Part shown: in pieces, positions 33,799 to 42,023 of the stretch | Numbering within the stretch: the first letter of the stretch is position 1 | Layout of the letters: each line of letters starts with the position of its first letter | DNA from: Bog-473 sp963721585 | Lineage (GTDB): Bacteria > Actinomycetota > Acidimicrobiia > Acidimicrobiales > RAAP-2 | Reading direction: 5' to 3' | DNA length: 64,000 nt | Assembly (NCBI GenBank): GCA_963721585.1 | Contig: CAVRJN010000001.1 | Location: forward strand, 310,001 to 374,000 | Translations under genes and position numbers: made by a program | Notes under the pieces: generated by a model | What the model saw: only the letters and a program-made list of their open reading frames with translations | What the model was told of the DNA's origin: nothing | The model's database searches: none

Positions 33799-35631
33799 TC
33801 AACAGCGAGGCCGTCTCAACCTGTCTGGTCCTTGATTCGGTCGAACCGTACTGCGCGCAGGAGCAGGGGGTAGTACCGCTTCCGTTTGGCAGTCCGGCAT
33901 CGCGTTCGCGAAACCGGAACGTGCTCGCGGCAACCCGACGAGTCCGAGCCACCCTCGGCCGCTGACCTCGCGTCGCCAATGCCCGAGGGCTAAGAGCACT
34001 GAACCCAGCAGCACGAGGCCGAGGCCGAGTAGCCACTCCGACGATAAGGGCGCTCCGCTGAACGCGAGCGCCGAAGTCGCGGCGGTTGGCGAAGATGTCG
34101 TCGCGGCTGGGGGCGTCGTCGAGATGGTGCCGGTTGGCGTGGTCGATGAGGAGCCACCTGAGCTGCCCAGACCGCCCGACCCTGTCGAAGTCGCAGCGGG
34201 ACTCGTAACCGGGTTGGTAGCGACGACGTAGAAGATGCCCACGCCGGCACCGCCGCTCGGCACGGTGACCGACTCCGTGGCCGTGCTTCCCGACGCACTC
34301 GGCGTCGAGGAGCCACCGCAAGTGACGAGCTGGTAGCCCGGCGGTGGGGTCGCCGTCATGGTGTAGGTGCCGGCGCCCACCTCCGTCGGTGCCAGCGGGT
34401 TGGGCGTCGCCGACACGGGAGTCGCTCCGGTCGCCGCCACGGTCCCGCCCGTTTGCTCGGTGGTGGTCGGGTTGGCGTTGTTGCACAGATAGATGTGCCC
34501 CGCGATGGTCTGGGTCACCGGTGCCACCGGAGTCACGTAGAAGATGCCCACGCCGGCACCGCCGCTCGGCACGGTGACCGACTCCGTGGCCGTGCTTCCC
34601 GACGCACTCGGCGTCGAGGAGCCACCGCAAGTGACGAGCTGGTAGCCCGGCGGTGGGGTCGCCGTCATGGTGTAGGTGCCGGCGCCCACCTCCGTCGGTG
34701 CCAGCGGGTTGGGCGTCGCCGACACGGGAGTCGCTCCGGTCGCCGCCACGGTCCCGCCCGTTTGCTCGGTGGTGGTCGGGTTGGCGTTGTTGCACAGATA
34801 GATGTGCCCCGCGATGGTCTGGGTCACCGGTGCCACCGGAGTCACGTAGAAGATGCCCACGCCGGCACCGCCGCTCGGCACGGTGACCGACTCCGTGGCC
34901 GTGCTTCCCGACGCACTCGGCGTCGAGGAGCCACCGCAAGTGACGAGCTGGTAGCCCGGCGGTGGGGTCGCCGTCATGGTGTAGGTGCCGGCGCCCACCT
35001 CCGTCGGTGCCAGCGGGTTGGGCGTCGCCGACACGGGAGTCGCTCCGGTCGCCGCCACGGTCCCGCCCGTTTGCTCGGTGGTGGTCGGGTTGGCGTTGTT
35101 GCACAGATAGATGTGCCCCGCGATGGTCTGGTTGGGGGCTGCGCAGTGCAATTGGGACAGGTCGTAGGTCCCGACGTCGGTTGTGGAGTATGAGTCCGAC
35201 CACGTACTCGAAATGTCGATTGTGATCAGGCCCGAAGCGGATGGTGGCAACGACTGGGTCACCGTGGTCGACGAGTAGGGCTGCCCCGGCGAGGCGGCGA
35301 TGCTGAAGGTCGTGCTGCTGAGGGTGGAGAGACCACCGGTCACGGAGGTGACAGAGCCGGATTCAGTCGCGTTGTAGTCATTCTGCACGGTCCAGTCGAT
35401 GGTGTACCCGCTCCCAACCGGGCTCGCGCAGCTTGCCGTTGCGCTGACGATGTTGTCGTGGGCGAAAGCCGGGGTGGCGAATGCCACCAGTCCCACGACG
35501 GCCACAGCTGAAGCGAGTCCCCCCTTGACCACACGGCGCAGAAAACTGCTATGGCGATCCGTCTCGCTTCGTAACCGGATCCAGCGCCGCTGAAGCGGCT
35601 TGATGTCGCAGACTCGTTCTGGGCTCGCCAC
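33799..35631 (-). CDS. Secreted repeat protein with LAFSG-type wall-anchor signal
   Basis: 610 residues. A signal peptide (GGLASAVAVVGLVAFATPAFA, cut before HDNIV) is followed by an N-terminal beta-rich domain of about 120 residues, then three copies of a 103-residue unit beginning QTIAGHIYLCNNANPTT and ending VGIFYV, a Ser/Thr/Pro linker, and a sorting-signal-like end: LAFSG, hydrophobic helix, then RR. LAFTG/LAxTG is the usual actinobacterial sortase-type motif, so Thr is Ser here. About 50 extra residues after the RR are atypical and suggest that the real stop was lost. The GTG start is uncertain. Confidence 0.75.
   Translation of the reverse strand: MASPERVCDIKPLQRRWIRLRSETDRHSSFLRRVVKGGLASAVAVVGLVAFATPAFAHDNIVSATASCASPVGSGYTIDWTVQNDYNATESGSVTSVTGGLSTLSSTTFSIAASPGQPYSSTTVTQSLPPSASGLITIDISSTWSDSYSTTDVGTYDLSQLHCAAPNQTIAGHIYLCNNANPTTTEQTGGTVAATGATPVSATPNPLAPTEVGAGTYTMTATPPPGYQLVTCGGSSTPSASGSTATESVTVPSGGAGVGIFYVTPVAPVTQTIAGHIYLCNNANPTTTEQTGGTVAATGATPVSATPNPLAPTEVGAGTYTMTATPPPGYQLVTCGGSSTPSASGSTATESVTVPSGGAGVGIFYVTPVAPVTQTIAGHIYLCNNANPTTTEQTGGTVAATGATPVSATPNPLAPTEVGAGTYTMTATPPPGYQLVTCGGSSTPSASGSTATESVTVPSGGAGVGIFYVVATNPVTSPAATSTGSGGLGSSGGSSSTTPTGTISTTPPAATTSSPTAATSALAFSGAPLSSEWLLGLGLVLLGSVLLALGHWRREVSGRGWLGLVGLPRARSGFANAMPDCQTEAVLPPAPARSTVRPNQGPDRLRRPRC
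34226..35131. repeat. Three tandem 309-bp repeats
   Basis: Units begin at 34226, 34535 and 34844 with a period of exactly 309 bp; the third is 288 bp before it diverges. I see no differences between the copies by eye. The unit length is a multiple of three, so copy number can change without shifting frame. Confidence 0.93.
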
Positions 35632-36167
35632 TCATGAACCTCCAAGTAGGACCGACGTCGTCGGCACGTCGGCGATGACAGTAGCAACAACGGAGTCACA
35701 ACGGAGCAGTCGTTCTGAGGGTTTGCGATCATTCTGAGAGGCGTATCCCCTCAGAGGCGTACCTCCCCCCACCGTCCATGTGCGCCTTCCATGAAGCTTC
35801 ACCTCAGCTTTAGGCTCTTGCAGCCAACGCTCCCCGGTCGCTGCACCCTCTGTTCTGCTGGTGAAGCTCCGAGGCGTTCCATCGCAGTGAGGCCCTCCGA
35901 GTCTTCATGTCCTCCGGTGTGATCCACAACGGTTCACGCATTCGCCACTCCCTGCGCATGCGTGCCCATACAAATCAGGCCGTCCAGATCCGAGTAATTC
36001 AGGCAGTCCAGATCCGAGTAATTTCCTCTCCCATGACAACCATCTTCCACTGATCGGAGGCGCGTAGAAGAGGTGCAATGGCCATGGGGATAAGCGATCT
36101 CCTGCCTGTCAACCTGGCCTCCGGGTTCGATGGAGTCGCAGGTCGGGTCCCCAGTAGGTAACTAAGG
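35632..36167. other. Intergenic region between surface protein and dehydrogenase
   Basis: 536 bp. No gene is recognised. It holds the two divergent promoters that the neighbouring genes require, a 24-bp tandem repeat at 35977, and two copies of GAGGCGTA near 35740-35760. Confidence 0.5.
35977..36024 (+). repeat. 24-bp tandem duplication upstream of the acyl-CoA dehydrogenase-like gene
   Basis: Two adjacent copies of AGGC(C/A)GTCCAGATCC then GAGTAATT(C/T), differing at two positions. They end about 145 bp before the dehydrogenase start. A tandem regulator site or a simple slippage product are both possible. Confidence 0.6.
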
Positions 36168-37346
36168 ATGCAAATGACATCTGCCGATGGAGAAGCTGTG
36201 AATGTGGTGAGTGAGGCGGGGCGGATCGGTGAAGACATCGCTGGCCCCTCGGCCGACGCGGTCGACCGCGACGCGCGGTTCCCGAGCGAGACGATGGACG
36301 CTCTCGGCGCATCCGGTCTCCTCGGCGCTTTTGTCCCTGCCGAATGGGGCGGGCCCGGAGCCACGCTGCCCGAAGCGTCGCAAGCTGTTTCGGCCATCTC
36401 CCGACACTGCGCGTCGAGCGGGCTGATCTTTGCAATGCACCTCATCCAAGTCGCCTACTTGGACCGGCATGGATCGGACGCAGCAAAGCGCATCCTCTTT
36501 CCGCGCTTGCTCGACGGCGAACTCCTGCTCGGCAGTGCGAACAGCGAGGTGGGTCTCGACGGCGCCAGGCGCACCAGCATCTGTGCCCTCGAATCGATCG
36601 ACGGCGGCTACCGGCTGGAGAAGCAAGCTTCGACGGTCTCCTACGGGGAATATTCCGGCGCCATACTGGCCACCGCGCGCCGAACATCCGACAGCCCCCC
36701 GAACGAACAAGTGCTCGTCGTCTGCGTCCAACCCAGCATGGAACTCACTCCGACTGGAACCTGGGACACCCTGGGCCTGCGCGGAACGTGCAGCCGTGCC
36801 GGGCTGCTCCGCTCGGACGTCCTACCCGAATTCGTGCTCGGCGATTTCGCCGAGATCCTCGCGCTCACGTCCCTGCCGGTGGGAAACGTGCTGCTCGGTT
36901 CCACGTGGGTGGGGATTGCCGAGGCGGCCGCAGCGTCTGCCCACGCCTCGGTGCGAGCCGACGCCCGTCGCAGCCGCGGTGCAGATCCTCATGGCGGGCC
37001 GCCTCTGAGCGCGCTGCGACTCGCAGAGCTGAGTGTCGTGCTGCAGCAGCTGCGCGAGGTGATTGAGGGTGGAGCCGCCGAGTACGAGCGTGTAAAGGAC
37101 ACATCCGAGGCCCGGACGCTGAAGTTCACGGCGCGGATGGACAACCTCAAGGTAGCGACCTCGACCCTCGCCCAATCCGTCGTTCTCCAAGCCCTGGCAA
37201 TCTGTGGGTTGAAGGGCTATCGGAACGACTCGGAGCGGTCCCTGGGCCGCAACATTCGCGACGTGCTTGCCGCGCCTCTGATGGTCAACAATGACCGTTC
37301 CCTGCAGGGCAACGCCCAGTCGCTGCTCGTTCGCAAAGAGCTCTGA
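36168..37346 (+). CDS. Acyl-CoA dehydrogenase-like flavoprotein
   Basis: 392 residues with the acyl-CoA dehydrogenase fold: N-terminal helical domain (FPSETMDALGASGLLGAFVP, WGGPGAT), middle beta domain (LLLGSANSEVGLDG, LGLRGTCS) and C-terminal helices (DNLKVATSTLAQSVVLQALAICG). The end is divergent: GYRNDSERSLGRNIRDVLAA then PLMVNNDRS instead of the usual ...IYEGTxEI, so the normal catalytic Glu position is not conserved. It may act on a carrier-protein-bound substrate. The downstream ATP-grasp gene overlaps its stop (TGATG). Confidence 0.83.
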   Translation: MQMTSADGEAVNVVSEAGRIGEDIAGPSADAVDRDARFPSETMDALGASGLLGAFVPAEWGGPGATLPEASQAVSAISRHCASSGLIFAMHLIQVAYLDRHGSDAAKRILFPRLLDGELLLGSANSEVGLDGARRTSICALESIDGGYRLEKQASTVSYGEYSGAILATARRTSDSPPNEQVLVVCVQPSMELTPTGTWDTLGLRGTCSRAGLLRSDVLPEFVLGDFAEILALTSLPVGNVLLGSTWVGIAEAAAASAHASVRADARRSRGADPHGGPPLSALRLAELSVVLQQLREVIEGGAAEYERVKDTSEARTLKFTARMDNLKVATSTLAQSVVLQALAICGLKGYRNDSERSLGRNIRDVLAAPLMVNNDRSLQGNAQSLLVRKEL

Positions 37347-38587
37347 TGGCGCCCCGGATCGCCGTCATGCACCATCCCCGGTCCTTCTTCCCCCTGGACC
37401 TCTTCCAGCAGGTCCGCGGCACTGCCGATCTGCTCTGGGTGCTCTCGAGTTGCGAACGGGACGAAGCGACCGACCCTCGGCTCCTGCGACGCCTGGGCAC
37501 GGTCGTCGACATTGCCGGAATGGGAAGGGACCAGGCGGCCGAGGCGCTGGAGGCACACCGACCTGACGGGATCGTCTCCTTCGTCGACGAGTACATCGAG
37601 GACGCGGCGGCCCTCGCCGATCGCCTCGGACTGCGGTACCACACGCCGGAAGTGGCGCGCGCCGTCGTGGACAAGCGCGTCCAACGGACGCTGGCGGCAG
37701 ACGCCGGCGTCCCCGGCCCAGACTTCCGCGTCGTCCCCCCGGGCGTGTCGACGGAGGCGATCGGACGCCTGGCGGCCGAAGTCGGGTTTCCGGTCGTCCT
37801 AAAACCTGCGAGGGGAAGCGGAAGCCGTGGCATCGAGCTCGCCGGTTCCTCTGAGGAGTTGCTCTCCCTGCTCACCTTTCAGGAGAGCGTAGGTGACTCC
37901 TTCGTGGGGGTCATCGAGGAGTTCCTCCTCGATGACCCGAGTCGGAACCCGACGTTTGCCAGCTATGTCTCGGTGGAAAGCGTTGTCTCCCACGCCAGGA
38001 CGAGCCATGTGGCGGTGACGGGTAGGTTTCCACTCGCTTCGGCCTTCCGCGAGACAGGCAACTTCATTCCGGCCGCCGAAGATGCTCCGACGCTCGCCGC
38101 CGTGACCGCCATGGCCGGGCAAGCCATCAAGGCGCTCGGCATTGTCGACTCAGTCGTGCACACCGAGATCAAACTGACGCCCGACGGCCCGAAATTGATC
38201 GAGGTCAACGGCCGCTTGGGTGGCCGGCCCCCGTTTGTGCTGCAAGAGGTGTCGTCCGTCAACCTCTTCCAAGTGGCCTGTGCCGTCGCCGCGGGTCGTC
38301 CCGTCTGCTTCCACGGGCTCGTGGAGTGCGACGGCGTGGGTTTCTGGCTGATGTTCCAACCGCCGCCGTCCGCCCACCGCGTCGCCTCGATCGAGGGTCT
38401 GGCGACTGTCACTGATCTGTCCGAGGTCAAGAGCGCCTACGTGACCTGTTCGGTCGGCGCCGCCGTCGACGCGCGTGAGGGAACAGACTCCAAGGTGCTG
38501 ACCGTTCGGGGAAGAACGAAGGACCTCGCTGGCTTGGCCAAAACGGTCGCCTCTATCGAGACCGCCGTAGCGATCCGCTACGACTGA
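37346..38587 (+). CDS. ATP-grasp ligase (carboxylate-amine ligase type)
   Basis: 413 residues. The ATP-grasp elements are KRVQRTLAADAGVPGPDF, FPVVLKPARGSGSRGI (ATP-binding loop), HTEIKLTPDGPKLIEVNGRLGG (metal-binding Glu/Asn/Arg) and an N-terminal pre-ATP-grasp Rossmann part. Such enzymes join a carboxylate to an amine through an acyl phosphate, as in dipeptide ligases. The one-base overlap with the flavoprotein gene implies that the two proteins work together. Confidence 0.88.
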   Translation: MAPRIAVMHHPRSFFPLDLFQQVRGTADLLWVLSSCERDEATDPRLLRRLGTVVDIAGMGRDQAAEALEAHRPDGIVSFVDEYIEDAAALADRLGLRYHTPEVARAVVDKRVQRTLAADAGVPGPDFRVVPPGVSTEAIGRLAAEVGFPVVLKPARGSGSRGIELAGSSEELLSLLTFQESVGDSFVGVIEEFLLDDPSRNPTFASYVSVESVVSHARTSHVAVTGRFPLASAFRETGNFIPAAEDAPTLAAVTAMAGQAIKALGIVDSVVHTEIKLTPDGPKLIEVNGRLGGRPPFVLQEVSSVNLFQVACAVAAGRPVCFHGLVECDGVGFWLMFQPPPSAHRVASIEGLATVTDLSEVKSAYVTCSVGAAVDAREGTDSKVLTVRGRTKDLAGLAKTVASIETAVAIRYD

Positions 38588-38726
38588 CTGTGTCCGTCGG
38601 CGAACGGGTTGCGGCCGAGGGCTCGGTCATCCATCCCGGAGCCCGCCGAGTTGCTGTGTCGCTGTTGATCGGTACGGGCCGTGGCCCGGGGCGGGGACAA
38701 GACATCCAACGGGCTGCGTAGCGTTG

Positions 38727-39368
38727 GTGCCTGTGACGCGCTCCACGCTTTCGGCCATCGCAGTGGTCAGCCTCCTGGCGACCACGCTCCTGAGTCTCGC
38801 CGTGTCCCGTGGCTCCAGCGGGTTCGAGTTGGATCGGGATGCCTTTCTCCTGCTCGGCCGCCCTCCCGACGTCGACCTCTGGAAGCATGTCGCCGACCTG
38901 CTCGCCGCCCCTGTCATCGCCTTCGTTGTAGTTGCCAGCGTGGTCTTCGGCGCGCTCAGCGGGATCCTCTTGCGGGTCGGCATCTTCGCCGGCATTGCGG
39001 CAGCCGCGTTCCTGATCAGCGAGTATCTCATCAAGCCCATGGTCGGTGAGAGGTTTTTCGGTCAGCTGAGCTTCCCTTCAGGGAACGTCACGGCCGTGTG
39101 TGCGACGGCCTTGGCTCTGTGGATCGCGCTCTACCCGGTACTGGGGAAGTGGGCCCGCATCATCACGTTCGTGTTGGGACTCGCCTGGACCGGTCTGATG
39201 GCAGCGGCGGTCGTGGGCGCCCTTTGGCATACCCCGCTCGACTGCGTCGGGTCACTCCTCTTATCCCTCGGTGTCGTCACGGCGGGAGCAGCTGTCTACC
39301 AACCGAAGCCGGCTCCTCCAAGTTCGCTGGCGCCCGCAGAGCCTCCTCGGGTTATGGGACGGGTCTGA
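38727..39368 (+). CDS. PAP2-family membrane phosphatase-like protein
   Basis: About 213 residues with five or six membrane helices. PAP2 motifs are visible in order: KPMVGERFF (KxxxxxRP-like), SFPSGNVTAV (PSGH position, but Asn replaces His) and GALWHTPLDCVGS (SRxxxxxHxxxD position with His and Asp). Family members dephosphorylate undecaprenyl diphosphate or lipid phosphates. The His-to-Asn change removes the usual proton donor. Start is uncertain: TTG 38724, GTG 38727 and GTG 38733 are all in frame. Confidence 0.78.
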   Translation: MPVTRSTLSAIAVVSLLATTLLSLAVSRGSSGFELDRDAFLLLGRPPDVDLWKHVADLLAAPVIAFVVVASVVFGALSGILLRVGIFAGIAAAAFLISEYLIKPMVGERFFGQLSFPSGNVTAVCATALALWIALYPVLGKWARIITFVLGLAWTGLMAAAVVGALWHTPLDCVGSLLLSLGVVTAGAAVYQPKPAPPSSLAPAEPPRVMGRV

Positions 39369-39423
39369 CGAGCAGAGCGGCTGGAGGGAGGGTCATTGGC
39401 CGAATCCGGTGCCCTCGCCTTGC

Positions 39424-39645
39424 CTAGACGTATTTGCCGGTCTCGCTGTGAACGGCGCCGCCGGTCTGGGCGAGCCGAAGCGTCCGTTCAGTCTGCTCCG
39501 GCTCACCGGTGTCCCCGTCAAGCTGCTGCCTCGCGGTGTCGTGGCACTGGAGGGTGCGCTACCCCTCATGGTTGCCGCTGCAGTGTCGATCGTGGTCGGC
39601 CTGGCGTCGGCTGCCCTGTGCCTCGCGTCCTTCGCGCAAAGTCGA
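39424..39645 (+). pseudogene. C-terminal fragment of an FtsX-type permease gene
   Basis: One frame encodes KRPFSLLRLTGVPVKLLP, VVALEGALPLMVAAAVSIVV and ALCLASFAQSR, typical of the last membrane helix region of FtsX-like ABC permeases (xxxxLRLTGxPxxxLRRVVxLE). There is no start codon or upstream portion; the frame opens just after the PAP2 gene. FtsX permeases are commonly paired with PadR regulators, and a PadR gene follows. Confidence 0.55.
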
Positions 39646-39648
39646 TGT

Positions 39649-39674
39649 ACGTATTGCGTAGCTACGTTCGACGT
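39649..39674. promoter_or_regulatory. Dyad operator candidate upstream of padR-like gene
   Basis: The exact palindrome CGTAGCTACG (39657-39666) is flanked symmetrically by ACGT on each side (39649-39652 and 39671-39674), all centred on the same point. It lies 15 bp before the PadR start, where an autoregulatory operator would be expected. Confidence 0.55.
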
Positions 39675-39688
39675 AGTAATCTGTGGTC

Positions 39689-40054
39689 ATGGACGCTGGG
39701 CGCCACTCGGTCGACCACGGGGCGTCGTCATCTCGGCGCCGATCGAACGACCCACCAACCTTGATCCTGATGAGCCTCGCCAGTGGGGCCAAGCACGGGC
39801 ACGCTCTCCTCAAGGACATCGAGGGATTCGCCGGCGTGAAGCTCGGCCCCGGCGCACTTTATGGAGCGATCAGCCGGCTGGAAGAGCGCGGGCTCATCGA
39901 ACCACTCGCCTCAGACGACCGCCGCCGCCCTTACCAGATCACGGCTGCGGGTACGCAGTCTCTTGCTGATTCTGTGGACCATATGCGTCAACTCGCTCGG
40001 GTGGGAGAAGCGCGACTGAAGAGTGTCCCGCCCCCACGGCCGAGGCTTGCGTGA
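39689..40054 (+). CDS. PadR-family transcriptional regulator
   Basis: 121 residues from ATG 39689. The winged-helix region reads LILMSLASGAKHGHALLKDI, GPGALYGAISRLEERGLIEP and DDRRRPYQITAAG, characteristic of PadR. The C-terminal dimerisation helix is short. PadR proteins repress adjacent membrane or efflux genes. The downstream membrane-protein gene starts inside its stop codon (GTGATG), so both are expressed together. Confidence 0.9.
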   Translation: MDAGRHSVDHGASSSRRRSNDPPTLILMSLASGAKHGHALLKDIEGFAGVKLGPGALYGAISRLEERGLIEPLASDDRRRPYQITAAGTQSLADSVDHMRQLARVGEARLKSVPPPRPRLA

Positions 40055-41028
40055 TGCCAGCCGAGGGTCTGGGTGCGAAGCACGGTCACGAGGTGACGAG
40101 CAGACCGAGCGATCCCCGTCTCCGCTGGTACCCGAGGTCGTGGCGAACCCGCTACGGGGACGAGCTCGCCGCCCTGCTCGACGACGAGTACGGCAGGAGA
40201 GCGCCAGCCCGGATTCGTCTCAGCATTGTGAGCGGTGGTCTCCGAGAGCGGGCCAGGCAATCGGGATTGACCGGTGACGCTGTGCCGGCGGCCGACGGCG
40301 TCCGGACCGGCGCGCTGGTGGTCCTCGCCGCTTGGACCGCCTTCGTGGTTGCCGGCGCCAGCTTCGCAAAGTTCTCCGAACACTTCGATGAGGCGTTGCC
40401 TCACAGCCCTGGAGTGCATCGCGTGCCCGACCTTGCCTTCACCGTGCTCCAAGCGATGGCTGGAGCGGCCAGCATCTTGGTTGTCGCCGGAGTTCTTCTC
40501 GCCGTTCCCGCCTCCGTGCGATTTCTACGAGCTGGCGGTTGGGGCTCCGTGCGTGGGCACGTCTTGCGAGCCCTCACCCTTACGGTCGTGACCATCGCCG
40601 TGACAGTGCCCCTTCTGGTGTGGGCCGACCGTCTCCCGTCGCATCAACCCAGCAGTGGCATCCACTGGAACGGTGTCCTGTTCTTGATCTGGACAACCCT
40701 CATCGTCATCACATTGACGCTGTGGACCGTGGTGGCTGTTGCAGCAGGTCGGCGGATCGAGCTCTGCAAGGCGGTGCTCACCGCGGAGGCGATACTGGCC
40801 GCCGCCGTTACAGTCGCCATGGCGATCATGGTCGTTTCCACTGCAGTCTGGTGGGGCGCAATGGCCAAAAACGCACCCGCATTCTTGAACGCCAGTCCGG
40901 CGGGGCTCCCGGGGTCGTCGTGGGACATCTTGCTCGTTGCGACCGTCGTGCTCATGGTCTTGGCGATGGGCGCTGCCGCCGTCGGAGTGATTCGAGTTCG
41001 CCTCTGGACAACGATGAAGGCGGGTTGA
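40051..41028 (+). CDS. Multi-pass membrane protein coupled to PadR
   Basis: 325 residues. A cytoplasmic N-terminus with RWYPRSWRTRYGDELAALLD, a motif frequent in proteins encoded next to PadR regulators, is followed by about six membrane helices (around 90-115, 140-165, 175-200, 215-240, 250-275 and 300-320). No transport domain is recognised. It probably forms a regulator-membrane protein pair with PadR, possibly as a sensor or anti-regulator; that is inference. Confidence 0.75.
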   Translation: MMPAEGLGAKHGHEVTSRPSDPRLRWYPRSWRTRYGDELAALLDDEYGRRAPARIRLSIVSGGLRERARQSGLTGDAVPAADGVRTGALVVLAAWTAFVVAGASFAKFSEHFDEALPHSPGVHRVPDLAFTVLQAMAGAASILVVAGVLLAVPASVRFLRAGGWGSVRGHVLRALTLTVVTIAVTVPLLVWADRLPSHQPSSGIHWNGVLFLIWTTLIVITLTLWTVVAVAAGRRIELCKAVLTAEAILAAAVTVAMAIMVVSTAVWWGAMAKNAPAFLNASPAGLPGSSWDILLVATVVLMVLAMGAAAVGVIRVRLWTTMKAG

Positions 41029-41240
41029 ACTCTTTTCCGACGTCGGCGGCGCCCGAAGGACTCTTCGGGCAGATCTTGCTCAGATCCGCGCCACATGGAC
41101 GTCTACGAAACAGTCACGTCGTGAACATCCGTGCGCAAGTTTCTCGATTCGCCAGGGCCACTCGGAGGGTCGCGTGTGTGCCGCGATGCCCTCGTCGGGC
41201 CGCTGAGGGACAGCCGGACTCGACCCAGCAGATCGAAGAT

Positions 41241-41927
41241 TCAGGCCGTCTTCGAGCCGGCAGATTGGGATTGCTTCCCGCCCGGTTTCCTTCGACGCAC
41301 CCCGTAAGCGTTCATGAACGCCCGTGCCGCGGATCGAGCAACCGGGACGAGATCATGAGTGGCCGCATAGTCGTCGTCACCGGTGAACATGGCCTTGTTG
41401 ACCGGGATCCAGAACAACATGCCGACGAAGTGCTCGGCCGCAATTGTGGGGTCGTCGACGGAGAGCAGCTGCCGGTCCGCCAGGACTCGGAAGCACGCCG
41501 CGAGAGCTCCGAGAGCTCGCTCGAACCCGTTCTCGTACCACGCGGTGGCGATCTCGGGAAAGCGATCGGCAGAAGAGATGACGAGGCGACGGAGGCGCAG
41601 GACGCGCGGCGCCATGAGTGCGCCCAGGAACGTCTCGGCGAGCTGCTCCAGGTCGCCGGTGGGATCGGCGGTCTGGCTCAGTTTGTCGCTGATGAGACCG
41701 ACGAGGGCATCCATGTCATCGGTGGTCGATAAGACAATGTCGGCAAAGAGGTTCTGCTTGTCGGTGAAGTGCTTGTAGACGGTCTGCTTGGAGACCCCGG
41801 CACGCACGGCGATGTCCTCCATCGTGGCCCCGTCATACCCGCTGTCCAAGAAGATCCCGATGGCCGCCTCGCGGATCTCGCGGTGACGTCGATCCGATCC
41901 TCGCTCTCGTCGTTCGGGATCCGTCAT
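41241..41927 (-). CDS. TetR-family transcriptional regulator
   Basis: 228 residues from ATG 41927. The TetR helix-turn-helix is REIREAAIGIFLDSGYDG then EDIAVRAGVSKQTVYKHFTDK (about 15-60). The C-terminal ligand/dimer domain is of the TetR_C type found near AcrR-like regulators. It is divergent from a VOC-family gene and separated by a spacer containing inverted repeats. Confidence 0.92.
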   Translation of the reverse strand: MTDPERRERGSDRRHREIREAAIGIFLDSGYDGATMEDIAVRAGVSKQTVYKHFTDKQNLFADIVLSTTDDMDALVGLISDKLSQTADPTGDLEQLAETFLGALMAPRVLRLRRLVISSADRFPEIATAWYENGFERALGALAACFRVLADRQLLSVDDPTIAAEHFVGMLFWIPVNKAMFTGDDDYAATHDLVPVARSAARAFMNAYGVRRRKPGGKQSQSAGSKTA

Positions 41928-41950
41928 GGCCGGCACCAGTCAAAAAGAGT

Positions 41951-41994
41951 ACTAGACAGGCTAGTTCCTGTACGGTACTATACGGTCTAGTTCC
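41951..41994. promoter_or_regulatory. TetR operator candidate in the divergent spacer
   Basis: ACTAG-ACAGG-CTAGT (41951-41965) is a 5-bp-arm palindrome, and CTAGTTCC recurs at 41961 and 41987, with TACGGT also duplicated between them. The position between the regulator start and the VOC start fits control of both genes. Confidence 0.55.
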
Positions 41995-42023
41995 GTTTCC
42001 ACCGACGACCGAGGAGATCAACC

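Noticed and set aside
34226..35131. Tandem repeats considered as a CRISPR array
   Set aside because: The units are 309 bp, directly adjacent with no unique spacers, and code for protein.
34453..35193. A plus-strand open frame through the 309-bp repeats
   Set aside because: Its repeated Arg-rich sequence is the antisense of the secreted repeat protein, which has a signal peptide and anchor signal.
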